A DNA stretch of 42,855 nucleotides from Pseudaeromonas sp041441555 (GTDB lineage: Bacteria; Pseudomonadota; Gammaproteobacteria; Enterobacterales; Aeromonadaceae). Location: the NCBI GenBank assembly GCA_041441555.1, contig JASDSW010000092.1, forward strand, positions 1 to 42,855, written 5' to 3'. Under the pieces are notes generated by a model, which saw only the letters and a program-made list of their open reading frames with translations, searched no databases and was not told the DNA's origin. Below, one piece after another: positions 23,986 to 33,130 of the stretch. The first letter of the stretch is position 1. The number at the start of each line of letters is the position of its first letter. A program made the translations under genes and the position numbers.

Positions 23986-25206
23986 TCAGTGCCCCCGCAC
24001 CGCACGCATCATGTCCCACATCGGGGTAAAGATCCCCAACGCCAGGATCAGCACCATGCAGGCGACGATCACCAGCAGGATCGGCTCGATGCGTGAGGTC
24101 AGCGTCTTGAGATCATAATCCACTTCGCGCTCGTAAAACTCCGCCGCCTCCTGCATGAGTTCATCCACCTGGCCGGTCTCTTCACCCACGGCAAACATCT
24201 GCATCACCAGCGGGGTGAACAGCTGGCTGGCGGCGGCGGTCCGCAGCAGACTTTCGCCCCGCTCGACCCCTGTGCGCATCTCGCGGATCCGGCCGGCCAC
24301 GAAGGCATTGTCCACCGCCTCGGCCACCATATTCAGCGCCTGGTTCAAGGGCACGCCGGCGCGCAACATCATGGCAAAACTGCGGGCAAAGCGCGCCAGC
24401 AGCGAACGGCTGATGATGCTGCCGATCAGTGGCAGTTTCAGTTGCCAGCGATGCCAGGTCAGCTCGCCCTTGGCAGTCTTGACCCAGCGGGACCAGCCGC
24501 CGACGGCCGCCACGCCCAGCAGCAGCAACAGCCACCACCAGTTGACGAAGAAGTGCGAGGTGGCCAGCAAGATACGGGTCGCCAGCGGCAACTCGACGCC
24601 GAACTTGGCGAACATGTTGGCGAAGGTCGGGATGACAAAGATATTCAGGATAAACATGGCAGCGACGATGAATCCCAGCACCAGCATCGGGTAACGCATC
24701 GCCGTCTTGATCCGTTTGCGGGTTTCCAGCTCCAGGGCAAAGTAGTTGGAGAGCTGCAAGAAGGACTCTTCGAGCCGGCCGGTGTTTTCACCGACATGGA
24801 CGATGGCGATAAACAGGCTGTTGAATACCTTGGGGTGGGCCTGCATCGCCGTCGACAGCGGTCGGCCACTGCCGAGCTCGCTTTCCAGAGACTGCAAGGC
24901 GCGGCGTAACGGTTTGCCATGGGCGGTGTCACACAGGCCATGAATGGCCCGCATGATGGGGATCCCGGCCTTGGTCAGCGCATACATCTGCCGGGTGAAG
25001 ATCACCAGCTCCTCCAGGCCAACCTGACTCTCCAGCAGATCCCGCCAGGTGATGCCCTGACGAGGTGGTTTCCCCGCCCGCAAGCCGGTGGGCATGATGC
25101 CGCGGCGCATCAGTTGCTCGGCGGCCACCAGCTCGCTGGCCGCCTCCAGCTGACCGCTAACGGCGCGCCCCTGTTTATCCCGCCCCTGGTAGGTAAAAAA
25201 AGCCAT
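23986..25206 (-). CDS. mshG: MSHA platform protein MshG (PilC/GspF family)
   Basis: A 406-aa polytopic inner-membrane platform protein that couples the MshE motor to pilin extraction. Two GspF cytoplasmic domains are visible, the first around FTRQMYALTKAGIPIMRAI and the second around FARSFAMMLRAGVPLNQAL, each followed by membrane segments, with a last hydrophobic helix near 370-395. The N-terminal FTYQGRDKQGRAVSG is characteristic. The start overlaps the mshE stop by one base. Confidence 0.95.
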   Translation of the reverse strand: MAFFTYQGRDKQGRAVSGQLEAASELVAAEQLMRRGIMPTGLRAGKPPRQGITWRDLLESQVGLEELVIFTRQMYALTKAGIPIMRAIHGLCDTAHGKPLRRALQSLESELGSGRPLSTAMQAHPKVFNSLFIAIVHVGENTGRLEESFLQLSNYFALELETRKRIKTAMRYPMLVLGFIVAAMFILNIFVIPTFANMFAKFGVELPLATRILLATSHFFVNWWWLLLLLGVAAVGGWSRWVKTAKGELTWHRWQLKLPLIGSIISRSLLARFARSFAMMLRAGVPLNQALNMVAEAVDNAFVAGRIREMRTGVERGESLLRTAAASQLFTPLVMQMFAVGEETGQVDELMQEAAEFYEREVDYDLKTLTSRIEPILLVIVACMVLILALGIFTPMWDMMRAVRGH

Positions 25207-26912
25207 TAGCTGACTACCTCGGCCAGACGCAGCACCTCGTCGATGGTGGTGATCCCCTGGGTGGCGTACTCAAACGCCATAGCCACCAGTGGCCGATATT
25301 CGACATGTTCCCGCGCGGCACGGGCAAAGCCCTCCGGATCGTTGCGCCGCAATGCATCCATCATCGGCTGATCCAGCTCCAGCAGCTCGAAGACCCCGAT
25401 CCGGCCGGCATAGCCGGTAAAGTTGCAACTCTGGCAACCCCGGCCCCGGTGGAAACGATGGGCATGCACCCCTTCGCCAAACAGGTTGCTCAACCAGATC
25501 ATCTCTCCGGCCTCGACCTCGTGCTCTTCATGGCAGTAGCGACAGATCCGCCGCACCAGCCGCTGGGCGATGATGGCACGCAGGGCGCTGGCGACCAGGT
25601 AGCCGGGGGCGCCCATGTCCATCAGGCGCAGGGCGCTGGAGATCGCATCGTTGGTGTGCAGCGTCGTCAGCACCAGGTGGCCGGTCATGGCGCCGCGCAG
25701 GCCGATTTCGACCGTCTCCTGATCGCGCATCTCCCCCACCAGCAGGATGTCCGGATCCTGGCGCAAGGTGGCCCGCAGCACGGTGGAAAAATCCAAACCG
25801 ATCTTCGGGTTGACCTGAACCTGGTTGATGCGCGGCAAGCGGTACTCCACCGGGTCTTCGACCGTGATCACCTTGTTCCCGGGCTGATTCAACTCGGAGA
25901 GGGCTCCGTACAGGGTGGTGGTCTTGCCGCTCCCGGTGGGACCGGTGACCACTATCATGCCGTGAGGACGCCGCAGCTGGCGGCGGAAGCGTTGCAGCAA
26001 CAGCTCCGGCATCCCGGTGTCGTGCAGCGACAACAGGCCTGCCGACTGATCCAGCAGACGCATGACCACGGATTCGCCGTGTTGTACCGGCATGGTCGAC
26101 ATCCGCACGTCGATCTCATGACCCCGGACCCGCATGTTGAACCGGCCATCCTGCGGCAGCCGCTTCTCGGAGATGTCGAGACCCGCCAGCAACTTCAGGC
26201 GCAGCACCAGAGCCGGCGCGATCCGCACCTCGTTGAGCACGTTCTCATGCAGTACGCCGTCGATGCGTTGCCGAATCCGCAGCACCTTCTCATCGGGCTC
26301 GATGTGGATATCCGAGGCATGCACCTGCACCGCATCTTCAAACACCGAGCGCAGCAGCTTGACCACCGTCGCCTCGCTCTCGCTGGCGCCGGTATCGGCC
26401 AGCCCGAGATCGAAACCGGTCTCCTGATACTCCTCCTGCAACTGTTCGGCGAAACTCTCGATCTCCTTGGTTCGACGATAGAGCTGATCGAAGTACTGCA
26501 GCAGTTGGGCTTCCCGCGCCACCGCCAGCTTCAACTCGCGGGGAGCGATCAAGGCAGCCAGGGCATCCAGGGCCGCCAGATCCGCCGGATCCGACATGAC
26601 CACCGTCACCTCATCCCCACTCTGGTTCACCGCCAGCGCTCGGTGACGACGGGCATGCACCTCGGGGATCAACTGCACCGCCTGCATCTGGATCGACAGC
26701 TTGGAGAGGTCGAAGAACGGGATGTTCAACTGCTGCGCCAAAAATTTCAGCAACTGCTCCTCACCGATGAAGCCCAGATCCACCAGCGTGGTTCCCAGCT
26801 TGCGGCCCGTCTGCCGTTGCTGTTGCAGTGCCAGTTGCAACTGATCGTCGGTGATGATGCTTTCGGCCACCAGCAGGTCGCCGAGTCGCATTTTGAGTCT
26901 GGGTTGCGCCAT
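25206..26912 (-). CDS. mshE: MSHA extension ATPase MshE, c-di-GMP-binding
   Basis: A 568-aa GspE/PilB-type ATPase that powers pilus extension. The N-terminus is an MshEN domain with the tandem motif: RLGDLLVAESIITDDQLQLA (9-28) with the following QQ..GRKLG, and a second copy from LVDLGFI to NIPF (about 43-66); in V. cholerae MshE this binds cyclic di-GMP, and Arg9 is conserved here. The ATPase core has Walker A GPTGSGKT (324-331), an Asp box, Walker B DILLVGEMRD (388-397), a His box, and the zinc tetracysteine CRYC (457-460) and CQSC (493-496). It lies 5 bp from mshN and one base overlaps mshG. Pilus assembly should therefore respond directly to c-di-GMP. Confidence 0.96.
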   Translation of the reverse strand: MAQPRLKMRLGDLLVAESIITDDQLQLALQQQRQTGRKLGTTLVDLGFIGEEQLLKFLAQQLNIPFFDLSKLSIQMQAVQLIPEVHARRHRALAVNQSGDEVTVVMSDPADLAALDALAALIAPRELKLAVAREAQLLQYFDQLYRRTKEIESFAEQLQEEYQETGFDLGLADTGASESEATVVKLLRSVFEDAVQVHASDIHIEPDEKVLRIRQRIDGVLHENVLNEVRIAPALVLRLKLLAGLDISEKRLPQDGRFNMRVRGHEIDVRMSTMPVQHGESVVMRLLDQSAGLLSLHDTGMPELLLQRFRRQLRRPHGMIVVTGPTGSGKTTTLYGALSELNQPGNKVITVEDPVEYRLPRINQVQVNPKIGLDFSTVLRATLRQDPDILLVGEMRDQETVEIGLRGAMTGHLVLTTLHTNDAISSALRLMDMGAPGYLVASALRAIIAQRLVRRICRYCHEEHEVEAGEMIWLSNLFGEGVHAHRFHRGRGCQSCNFTGYAGRIGVFELLELDQPMMDALRRNDPEGFARAAREHVEYRPLVAMAFEYATQGITTIDEVLRLAEVVS

Positions 26913-26917
26913 GGTTC

Positions 26918-28102
26918 CTACTCCAGTTGCCCGATACGTTGTTGCACAAACTGCCGGGAAGCCGGGCTCAGCGGCAGGGTAAGCGCCTTGCGATAGGCAT
27001 CCAGAGCCGCCAGCACACGCCCCTGTTTATCCATGGCGATAGCCAACCCCAGCCACCAGCGCGCCTCGCTCGGCTGGACCACTACCAGTTGCTGGTAGCT
27101 GCGTGCCGCCACGGCGGGTTGCTCCAGCTCCTGGGCCAACGCGGCGCGGGTGGCGTAATAATCCAGATTGCGGCTCACCATCGGCTCCAGCTCACTGAGC
27201 GTCTGCAGGGCCTGGGCCTTGTTGCCTCCGGCCAACGCCACGCGGGCCAGCATCAGCCGAAAATTAGCCTGCGCCGGGGCAAGGCGGATCCCGTCGGCCA
27301 GCACCCGCTGTGCCTCCGGCAGTCGTCCTTCGCCATAGAACAGCCCCGCCAACCGCTCCCGGATCTCATGATCCAGCGGATCGTTGGCCAGCACCTGAGC
27401 AAAGGCATCGCGAGCCACCCCCAGCTGTCCCTTGCTGATGGCCTGCAGCCCCTTGCGACGCTCCAGCGCCGCCTCCTGCTGCGGCGACAGATGCTCTTCG
27501 GCGATCTCCAGCGATCCCCTGGGCTCTTCGGCTGCCACCGACTCCGTATCCACCAACTCGGAGGCCTCCGTCGGCTGCGGTCCTTCGTCGGGGCCAAGCA
27601 GTGCATCGTCCACCGCTTCGCTTACCGCAGGTTCCTGCGGCGAAGAGGTCTCTGAAGAGTGAAGCGCGGCCGTCGCCACGACCGCCGCCCGAGCCGGAGC
27701 GTTGACCGACGCAGACGCCTGGGAAACCGCCGGTGCCACGGCAGATGAAAGCGCGCTGGCAGAAGCAACGGCGGAAGAGGCGAGGCCGGAAGAGGTCCCG
27801 GCAGCGGCCGACGGGGCGACGGCCGTACTGGCCACCGGCGCTTCCGCCGGCGGCGCCAGTTTTTCGGCAAGCGGGACCGCCTGAACCACAGGCCCGGCCG
27901 CCACCGGTTCGGCGGCATCAGTATCGGTCTCGCCCTTGCCGGACCACAGCCAGTAGGCCAGCGCGGGCACGGCGATCAGCAGCAACAGGGCCATCCCAAG
28001 TAGCAGGCGCCAGCGCCGCGGCGCCGGAGGTTGATAACGGCCAGACAGCGTCTGTCCTTCGCGCTGCTCCAAATCTCGGAGCATGGTATTGATGACGCTC
28101 AT
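26918..28102 (-). CDS. mshN: MSHA biogenesis protein MshN (TPR)
   Basis: A 394-aa bitopic protein. A short cytoplasmic stretch (MSVINTMLRDLEQRE, as in ExeB/GspB-like partners) is followed by a membrane helix (32-53), a long Ala/Pro/Ser/Val-rich linker (about 60-195), and tetratricopeptide-like repeats to the end (about 215-390; ALERRKGLQAISKGQLGVAR, DAFAQVLANDP and similar). It probably acts with MshM in secretin placement or peptidoglycan remodelling, as GspA/B pairs do; that is inference. The start at 28102 gives a 4-bp ATGA overlap with mshM; longer in-frame readings lie inside mshM. Confidence 0.9.
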   Translation of the reverse strand: MSVINTMLRDLEQREGQTLSGRYQPPAPRRWRLLLGMALLLLIAVPALAYWLWSGKGETDTDAAEPVAAGPVVQAVPLAEKLAPPAEAPVASTAVAPSAAAGTSSGLASSAVASASALSSAVAPAVSQASASVNAPARAAVVATAALHSSETSSPQEPAVSEAVDDALLGPDEGPQPTEASELVDTESVAAEEPRGSLEIAEEHLSPQQEAALERRKGLQAISKGQLGVARDAFAQVLANDPLDHEIRERLAGLFYGEGRLPEAQRVLADGIRLAPAQANFRLMLARVALAGGNKAQALQTLSELEPMVSRNLDYYATRAALAQELEQPAVAARSYQQLVVVQPSEARWWLGLAIAMDKQGRVLAALDAYRKALTLPLSPASRQFVQQRIGQLE

Positions 28103-28983
28103 AAGGCTCCCCGTAACAACAAGGCCGAGGCCAGCGCGACCAGCAGCAAGGCCGTCCACCACCAACGGCTCATGGGTAAGAGTGCATCCTCGGTATCGCG
28201 GATCGCCGCCCGAACATGATGGGCCCGGATCAGCCCATCGCCGCGGCCGTAGGCCACCATCAGGCTCTTGTGCGCCAAGATGTTGATCAGACGGGGAATG
28301 CCACGGCTGGCACGCCACAACAGACGGACCGCCATCGGCGCAAACAGTACCGGACCGCGGTAGCCGGAGGTCACCAGCCGGTATTCGAGATAGGCCCGGG
28401 TCTCATCGCGCACCAGCGGACGCAGACGGTAGGCAAAGGTGATGCGCTGCCGCAGTTGGCGCAGGTGATCCGCCTGCAATCGTTCATCCAGCTCCGGTTG
28501 GCCAAACAACACCACCAGCAGCAGTTTGCTGGATTCAGTCTCCAGGTTGCCGAACAGCCGGATCGCCTCGAGGCTGGCATCGGGCAGGGATTGCGCCTCG
28601 TCGAGCAGCAAGACGGCGCTGCGCCCCTCACGCTTGAGCGCCACCAATCGGTGGTGGATCGCATCGGTCACCGCCAGGGCGCCGCCATCGGCTGGCACCC
28701 CCAACTCCAGCGCCAGCGCCTGACGCAGTTCATCGGCTTCGAGATAGGGGTTGGGCAGATAGGCCACCTGATGCTCCTGCGCCAGCTCGCCCATCAGTTT
28801 GCGCAGCAGCAGGGTCTTACCGGTCCCCACCTCCCCCGTCACCTTGATGAAGCCTTCGCCGTTGGCCAGCGCCACCCGCAGCACCTGCAGCGCCTCTTCA
28901 TGGGGCGGCAAACCGTAATAGAAGCCGGTGTTGGGGGTCAGACCGAAGGGCGGCTCCTGCAGACCGAAGTGTGCTTGATACAC
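28099..28983 (-). CDS. mshM: MSHA biogenesis ATPase MshM (ExeA/GspA-like)
   Basis: A 294-aa AAA+ ATPase with Walker A GEVGTGKT (50-57) and Walker B AVLLLDEAQ (123-131). The opening FGLQEPPFGLTPNTGFYYGL is typical of the ExeA/GspA family. One C-terminal membrane helix (about 275-293). The ExeA periplasmic peptidoglycan-binding part is missing, as is usual for MshM. It lies 3 bp after mshL and overlaps mshN by 4 bp. Confidence 0.93.
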   Translation of the reverse strand: MYQAHFGLQEPPFGLTPNTGFYYGLPPHEEALQVLRVALANGEGFIKVTGEVGTGKTLLLRKLMGELAQEHQVAYLPNPYLEADELRQALALELGVPADGGALAVTDAIHHRLVALKREGRSAVLLLDEAQSLPDASLEAIRLFGNLETESSKLLLVVLFGQPELDERLQADHLRQLRQRITFAYRLRPLVRDETRAYLEYRLVTSGYRGPVLFAPMAVRLLWRASRGIPRLINILAHKSLMVAYGRGDGLIRAHHVRAAIRDTEDALLPMSRWWWTALLLVALASALLLRGAL

Positions 28984-28986
28984 GGC

Positions 28987-30666
28987 CTAGCGCTCCGGAT
29001 ACCACTTGTCCAGCAGTTCGCCGGAGCGTTGCAGTTCCTTCTGCCAGGTGTCGGCTTCGATGACCTGCGGCTTGAGCATGATGACCAGCTCGGTCTTGTA
29101 GGTGCTCTCCTTGCGGTTGGTAAAGGCCTCGCCAACCCAGGGAATATCCCCCAGCCAAGGCACCTTGCTGACCTGCTGTTCCTTGTTGGTCCGCATCAAG
29201 CCACCGATGACGATCACATCGCCGGATTTGGCCTGCACCACGGTATCGGACTCGCGAATGTTGCTATAGGCCATCGGCAGGTTGTAGGCCGTGCCGGTCG
29301 TGCCGGAGAGGGATCCCAGATCGATGGTCTTGGTCTGCTCGGTAACATCGATGACCGACGGATGAATGTGCATCAGCACGTTGCCCTGTTCGTCGATCTG
29401 CGGCATCACATCCAGCGCCACCCCGGAGAAGAAGGGGGTCAGCTCGATGTCCGGAGTCACCACCGGCGTGCTGGAGGTGACGACCGTGTTGGAGGAGATG
29501 CCGGTGACGAAGTACTCGTCGCTACCGACCTTGATCACCGCCTTCTGGTTGTTGGTCGCCGTCACCCGCGGGCTGGAGAGGGTATTCACATCACCCTGGG
29601 TCTTCAGCAGGTTGACCACCACATCAAAGTTGCCGTCGGAAAACTGCAGTCCGGCGCCACCGCCGAGCAGGGTGGCCGTAGGATTGGTGACCGCCGGCAG
29701 GCCCACCAGGGAGCCGCCGCCGGTCATCCCCTTGCCATCATTCCACTGGGCACTGAGGTTGTTCCACTGGATCCCCTGTTGGTACCCCTCATTGAGGCGC
29801 ACCTCCATGATCTTGGTCTCCAGGATCACCTGCCGCTTGAGCTGACGCTCGGACTGGCTCAAGAACTCGCGCACCGCCTTGATGTCCTCCGGCATGCCGC
29901 GCACCGTCACCAGGCCAGCCTGCGGGTTGAGGATCACCGCCTGGCCATTGCCAGAGCCGATCAGGTGCTGCAACGCGGTCTCCAGATCCTTCCAGAAATT
30001 ACTCTTGCTGCCGGTCTCAATCACGGTGCCATTGTTGCTGTTGCTCGAGCCGTTGTTGTTCTGATTGTCATTGTTCGAGCTGTTGTTCGAGTTGCTGCTG
30101 TTATCGGAGCTGCTGGAGTTGGAGTTATTGTTGTTATCCTGCTCGGTCACCCCCCCGGAGGTGATGCTGGTGCGCGACAGCCCCTGACGGGTCAGCATCA
30201 GGTAGTTGACCGGGAAGCTTTCGGTGCGCAGACCGGCCGGATAGACGTGATAGACGGTGCCGGTGCGCCGGATGTCATAGCCATACATGTTGGCCACCGT
30301 ATCCAGCACCTCGGGCAGGGTCACCTCGCGCAAATCCAGGTTGATCCGCCCCTCGACGCCCGGATGCACCGCCACGCTGTAACGACCATCCTTCATCAAG
30401 GACGCAAAAAACTCGCTGGCCTCGACATCCTTGGCCGCAACCCGGAAGCGGCGCTCCGGCACGTAGGGCTCGGCGATGGGAACTGCCGGCGTAGTCGACA
30501 ACAGCTCGGCCTGCACCGCATCCGGCACGTTCAGTGCGGCGGTGGTCCCCTGCGCCTGCTTCAACGCATCCTTGGCCTCTACCGGCTCCGGATGCTGGTA
30601 GGTGACACAACCGCTCAGCAGCAGGGCCAGTGCGATCATCGAGAAAGGGAAAGGGATCTTGCTCAT
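28987..30666 (-). CDS. mshL: MSHA secretin MshL
   Basis: A 559-aa outer-membrane secretin forming the pilus exit channel. It is a lipoprotein: signal peptide with lipobox LSGC and Cys20. Next come a short-domain STN/N0 region (about 80-145), a 38-residue Asn/Ser-rich linker (176-213), an N1-like domain (VILNPQAGLVTVRGMPED), and the secretin domain (about 300-545), with VETKIMEV-like QVILETKIMEV, VTATNNQKA and VIGGLMRTNKEQQVSKVPWLGDIP. It overlaps mshK by 4 bp. Confidence 0.95.
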   Translation of the reverse strand: MSKIPFPFSMIALALLLSGCVTYQHPEPVEAKDALKQAQGTTAALNVPDAVQAELLSTTPAVPIAEPYVPERRFRVAAKDVEASEFFASLMKDGRYSVAVHPGVEGRINLDLREVTLPEVLDTVANMYGYDIRRTGTVYHVYPAGLRTESFPVNYLMLTRQGLSRTSITSGGVTEQDNNNNSNSSSSDNSSNSNNSSNNDNQNNNGSSNSNNGTVIETGSKSNFWKDLETALQHLIGSGNGQAVILNPQAGLVTVRGMPEDIKAVREFLSQSERQLKRQVILETKIMEVRLNEGYQQGIQWNNLSAQWNDGKGMTGGGSLVGLPAVTNPTATLLGGGAGLQFSDGNFDVVVNLLKTQGDVNTLSSPRVTATNNQKAVIKVGSDEYFVTGISSNTVVTSSTPVVTPDIELTPFFSGVALDVMPQIDEQGNVLMHIHPSVIDVTEQTKTIDLGSLSGTTGTAYNLPMAYSNIRESDTVVQAKSGDVIVIGGLMRTNKEQQVSKVPWLGDIPWVGEAFTNRKESTYKTELVIMLKPQVIEADTWQKELQRSGELLDKWYPER

Positions 30667-30989
30667 TGAATTTTGACCTTGCTTGAATAAAGAGAAAGCG
30701 CGTGACGCTGTCCATCACGCTCCAGCACCACACCATCGCGATGAATGGCCACCAGTCGATAGCCCGCCACGTTGTCGCCGAGGCGATAGCTGTGACCATT
30801 GAGCAGGGCCTGCTGGGGCCCCCGCCCCTGCACCAAGCCCTGCAGACGCGGCAATGCAGCGGCCTGCTGCGTCACGGCTCCATTCCCGCGCAGACCTTGC
30901 AACGGCTGAGTCGGATCCTGCAACGTTTCGGTCGCCGCCCAGACGCCGCAACAGGGCAGGCCGATTGCTAACCACCACCATCTAGCCAC
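30663..30989 (-). CDS. mshK: MSHA biogenesis protein MshK (PilP-like)
   Basis: A 108-aa periplasmic protein of the PilP/GspC-homology-region type that should dock the inner-membrane complex to the secretin. The start is GTG 30989 (MARWWWLAIGLPCC), fixed by AAGGAG 7 bp upstream and an 8-bp overlap with mshJ. The N-terminal hydrophobic stretch is a signal peptide; the rest has TQPLQGL, then a beta-rich NGHSYRLGDNVAGYRLVAI segment typical of the fold. It overlaps mshL by 4 bp. Because of its GTG start the gene is easily missed or called too long. Confidence 0.85.
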   Translation of the reverse strand: MARWWWLAIGLPCCGVWAATETLQDPTQPLQGLRGNGAVTQQAAALPRLQGLVQGRGPQQALLNGHSYRLGDNVAGYRLVAIHRDGVVLERDGQRHALSLYSSKVKIQ

Positions 30990-31623
30990 GAATAAACTCC
31001 TTGCTGCCACTGAGGGTGTAGAGCTCCAGTTCGACGCTCGCCTCGGGATACTGCTCGACCTGATAGTCCAGACGACGCCAGTAGAAGTGTTCCGGCAGCC
31101 CTTCGAGGGCTCGCAGGTACTGCAGAATATCGAAGTAGCGCCCCTGGAGGCGCAGCCGCAGACCATGCTGGAACAGCATGCTCTCCTCGGTTCCCGTCAT
31201 CAGGGGTTTCGGCGCCAGCGCGGTCAAGGAGACCAGTCGCAGGCGACCGGAGCGCGCCAGCATCTGCTCCAGCAATGCCGGCATGTGCTCGGCCGGGATT
31301 AGATCCAGGGTCCGATCCTTGAGTTCGCCATCGAGCCGCTGCAGCTCGGCTTGCAGTTGTTGCCGTTCATCCCGCAGCGGCTGGTTGGGATCACGCAGCA
31401 GCGCCTGCTGGCGACTCTGATTCTCCAACTGACTCTGGGCGATGGCCTGTGCCAGCTCCTGACTGCTCTGCTGCTCGGCGTGCCACCCCAGCCAGGTCGG
31501 CTCCAGCAGCAGCGAATAACCCGGCATCAGCAACAAGGCGATGCCGGTCAGAGCGATCAGCAGGCGTTCGCGCGGGCTCATGGCCAGGACGCGGGTCGCC
31601 AGGAATTGCCAGTACTGCTTCAT
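30982..31623 (-). CDS. mshJ: MSHA biogenesis protein MshJ (PilO/GspM-like)
   Basis: A 213-aa bitopic inner-membrane protein with a short cytoplasmic start ending in LAMSPRERLLI, a membrane helix (about 20-40), a coiled coil (about 48-105) and a ferredoxin-like periplasmic domain (GRLRLVSLTALAP, LRGRYFDILQYLRALE). This fold is that of PilO/GspM. It pairs with the product of the preceding PilN-like gene. It overlaps that gene by 4 bp and mshK by 8 bp. Confidence 0.9.
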   Translation of the reverse strand: MKQYWQFLATRVLAMSPRERLLIALTGIALLLMPGYSLLLEPTWLGWHAEQQSSQELAQAIAQSQLENQSRQQALLRDPNQPLRDERQQLQAELQRLDGELKDRTLDLIPAEHMPALLEQMLARSGRLRLVSLTALAPKPLMTGTEESMLFQHGLRLRLQGRYFDILQYLRALEGLPEHFYWRRLDYQVEQYPEASVELELYTLSGSKEFIRG

Positions 31624-32252
31624 GGTTTCTTCCCCGTTTGCGTCGTCACGGCCGCCGAGGCAGCCGCCACCGGCTCTGGGCTGCGCAGCTGAAATGCCAA
31701 GCCCCCCTCTCCGTCGCGGGCGATTTCCAACTCCGCAAATGGCTTGTCGGCCAACGCCTCGGTCTCGGCAAAGCGACTGACCCAGGCCGGTACATCCTGG
31801 CTGTTGCGGGCCAGCCCCGACAACGAGATTCGTCCCTCATCGAACTGAATGTGCTGCAAGGCGATCCCCTGGCTGCCAATGCGCGCCAAGTCGGCCAGCA
31901 GTTGGGCAAACCCATTGCTCTTGAGCATTTCTCGCGCCGCCAGACTGGCTAACAGCTGCTGATTGACCTTCACCTGCCGGGCCAGCGCCTTATTCTGCCG
32001 GCTCAGCTCCGCATCAGGCTGACGTTTGGCCTGCTCGGCCAGCAGGCGTTCGCCCTCGCTGCGCAAGGCGTTCAGGGTCAACTCCTGCTGCTGGTTGTCG
32101 GCCCGCTGACGGCTCTGCAGATGCTGCAGCGTCAGTTGCGCGACCACCAGCACCAACAGGCAGAGTCCCCAGGCCAGCGCCATCTGCGGCAGCGTGCCCC
32201 ACTGCCGACGGGGGCGAAACTCGTCACCATAGAGGTTGATCCGGATCTTCAT
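31620..32252 (-). CDS. MSHA biogenesis protein, PilN-like (MshI2)
   Basis: A 210-aa bitopic protein. The N-terminus MKIRINLYGDEFRPRR resembles the PilN motif (IRINLLP/Y-DxxRPR) that binds the PilM-like partner, here MshI. A membrane helix (about 26-46), a coiled coil with many Gln and Arg residues, and a small periplasmic domain follow. It overlaps mshI and mshJ by 4 bp each. Called MshI2 in some genomes; the symbol is not settled, so I leave it blank. Confidence 0.85.
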   Translation of the reverse strand: MKIRINLYGDEFRPRRQWGTLPQMALAWGLCLLVLVVAQLTLQHLQSRQRADNQQQELTLNALRSEGERLLAEQAKRQPDAELSRQNKALARQVKVNQQLLASLAAREMLKSNGFAQLLADLARIGSQGIALQHIQFDEGRISLSGLARNSQDVPAWVSRFAETEALADKPFAELEIARDGEGGLAFQLRSPEPVAAASAAVTTQTGKKP

Positions 32253-33130
32253 GCTTCGACCTCCGCCTGCAACACGCCGTAGAGCGGAAGGAACTCAATG
32301 CCGGCCGCCACGGCCGGATTGGCCATCGCCGAGACCGCCATCGAAAAATTGGCCGCCAGATGACGCACCAGACCACCGAGATCCGGGGCGGCGATGGCCA
32401 CATGCAGCTGCACGGCTTCCGGCAGTTTCAGCTGGGCGACCAGATAATCCAGTGAGCGTTGGATCTCCAAGGAGAGCAGATCGAGCAGTTCGGCGCTGAG
32501 ATTGCCCACCGCCTGTTCGGCCAACTGACCGAAACCGCGCAACTGGCGACTGAAACAGAGCTGACCGCGAAAGACGGCCAGAAGGGAGACATCCTGGCCG
32601 GGCACCTGATAGAGCAGCAGTTGCATCTGCTCCTTGTTGCCCAGCAGATCGGCCAACGCCAGCTCCTCGGTGGTCACCAGCTCCAATGCGGCGACGGCGT
32701 TGACCCCTTGCGCGATCAGTTGCATCCGCGCCTTCGGCACGCAGACCACCGCCAGGCGGGGCCGCGCCGCCGGATTGGTTGGCAATTCGTAGTAATCGCA
32801 GCTCAGCTGCATGACCGGCTCGGTGACAAAATCTTTGACCGCCCAGGGCAGAGCGCCGTTCAGCTCCTCGTCGGGCACATCGGGTCGTTCGATCTGGATC
32901 TGCTGAAACAGGGTGCCGTTGAGCAGCACGCGGACCGGGCTGCCGGTCAGGTGGGTTCGGGTCAACAGGCTCTGCACCGCTCGCGGCCAATCGGCCTGAC
33001 CGTTACAGCTCTCCTGCTCAAACAACGGGGTCGGCTGGCCGCGAACCAGCAGGATACGATCCTGGCTCATGCCAAGCGCGACGCAGGGCTGGCTCCGCTC
33101 ACGATGAAACCAGTGGCTGATTAAGCGCAT
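32249..33130 (-). CDS. mshI: MSHA biogenesis protein MshI (PilM-like)
   Basis: A 293-aa cytoplasmic protein of the PilM/GspL actin-like fold, first of the assembly genes. Landmarks are LPWAVKDFV in the middle, LEIQRSLDYLVAQL and the C-terminal GIEFLPLYG. It should bind the cytoplasmic tail of the PilN-like neighbour and link it to MshE. I start at ATG 33130; a TTG one codon upstream is possible. GAGGGGG lies 12 bp upstream, rather far. Confidence 0.87.
   Translation of the reverse strand: MRLISHWFHRERSQPCVALGMSQDRILLVRGQPTPLFEQESCNGQADWPRAVQSLLTRTHLTGSPVRVLLNGTLFQQIQIERPDVPDEELNGALPWAVKDFVTEPVMQLSCDYYELPTNPAARPRLAVVCVPKARMQLIAQGVNAVAALELVTTEELALADLLGNKEQMQLLLYQVPGQDVSLLAVFRGQLCFSRQLRGFGQLAEQAVGNLSAELLDLLSLEIQRSLDYLVAQLKLPEAVQLHVAIAAPDLGGLVRHLAANFSMAVSAMANPAVAAGIEFLPLYGVLQAEVEA

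Noticed and set aside
25305..26996. A 563-codon open frame opposite mshE
   Set aside because: A shadow of a GC-rich gene with Gln/His-biased composition; mshE has every expected motif.
28216..30669. An 817-codon open frame on the plus strand opposite mshM and mshL
   Set aside because: It is antisense to well-supported genes, His/Gln/Arg-rich as expected of a high-GC shadow frame, and shows no domain.
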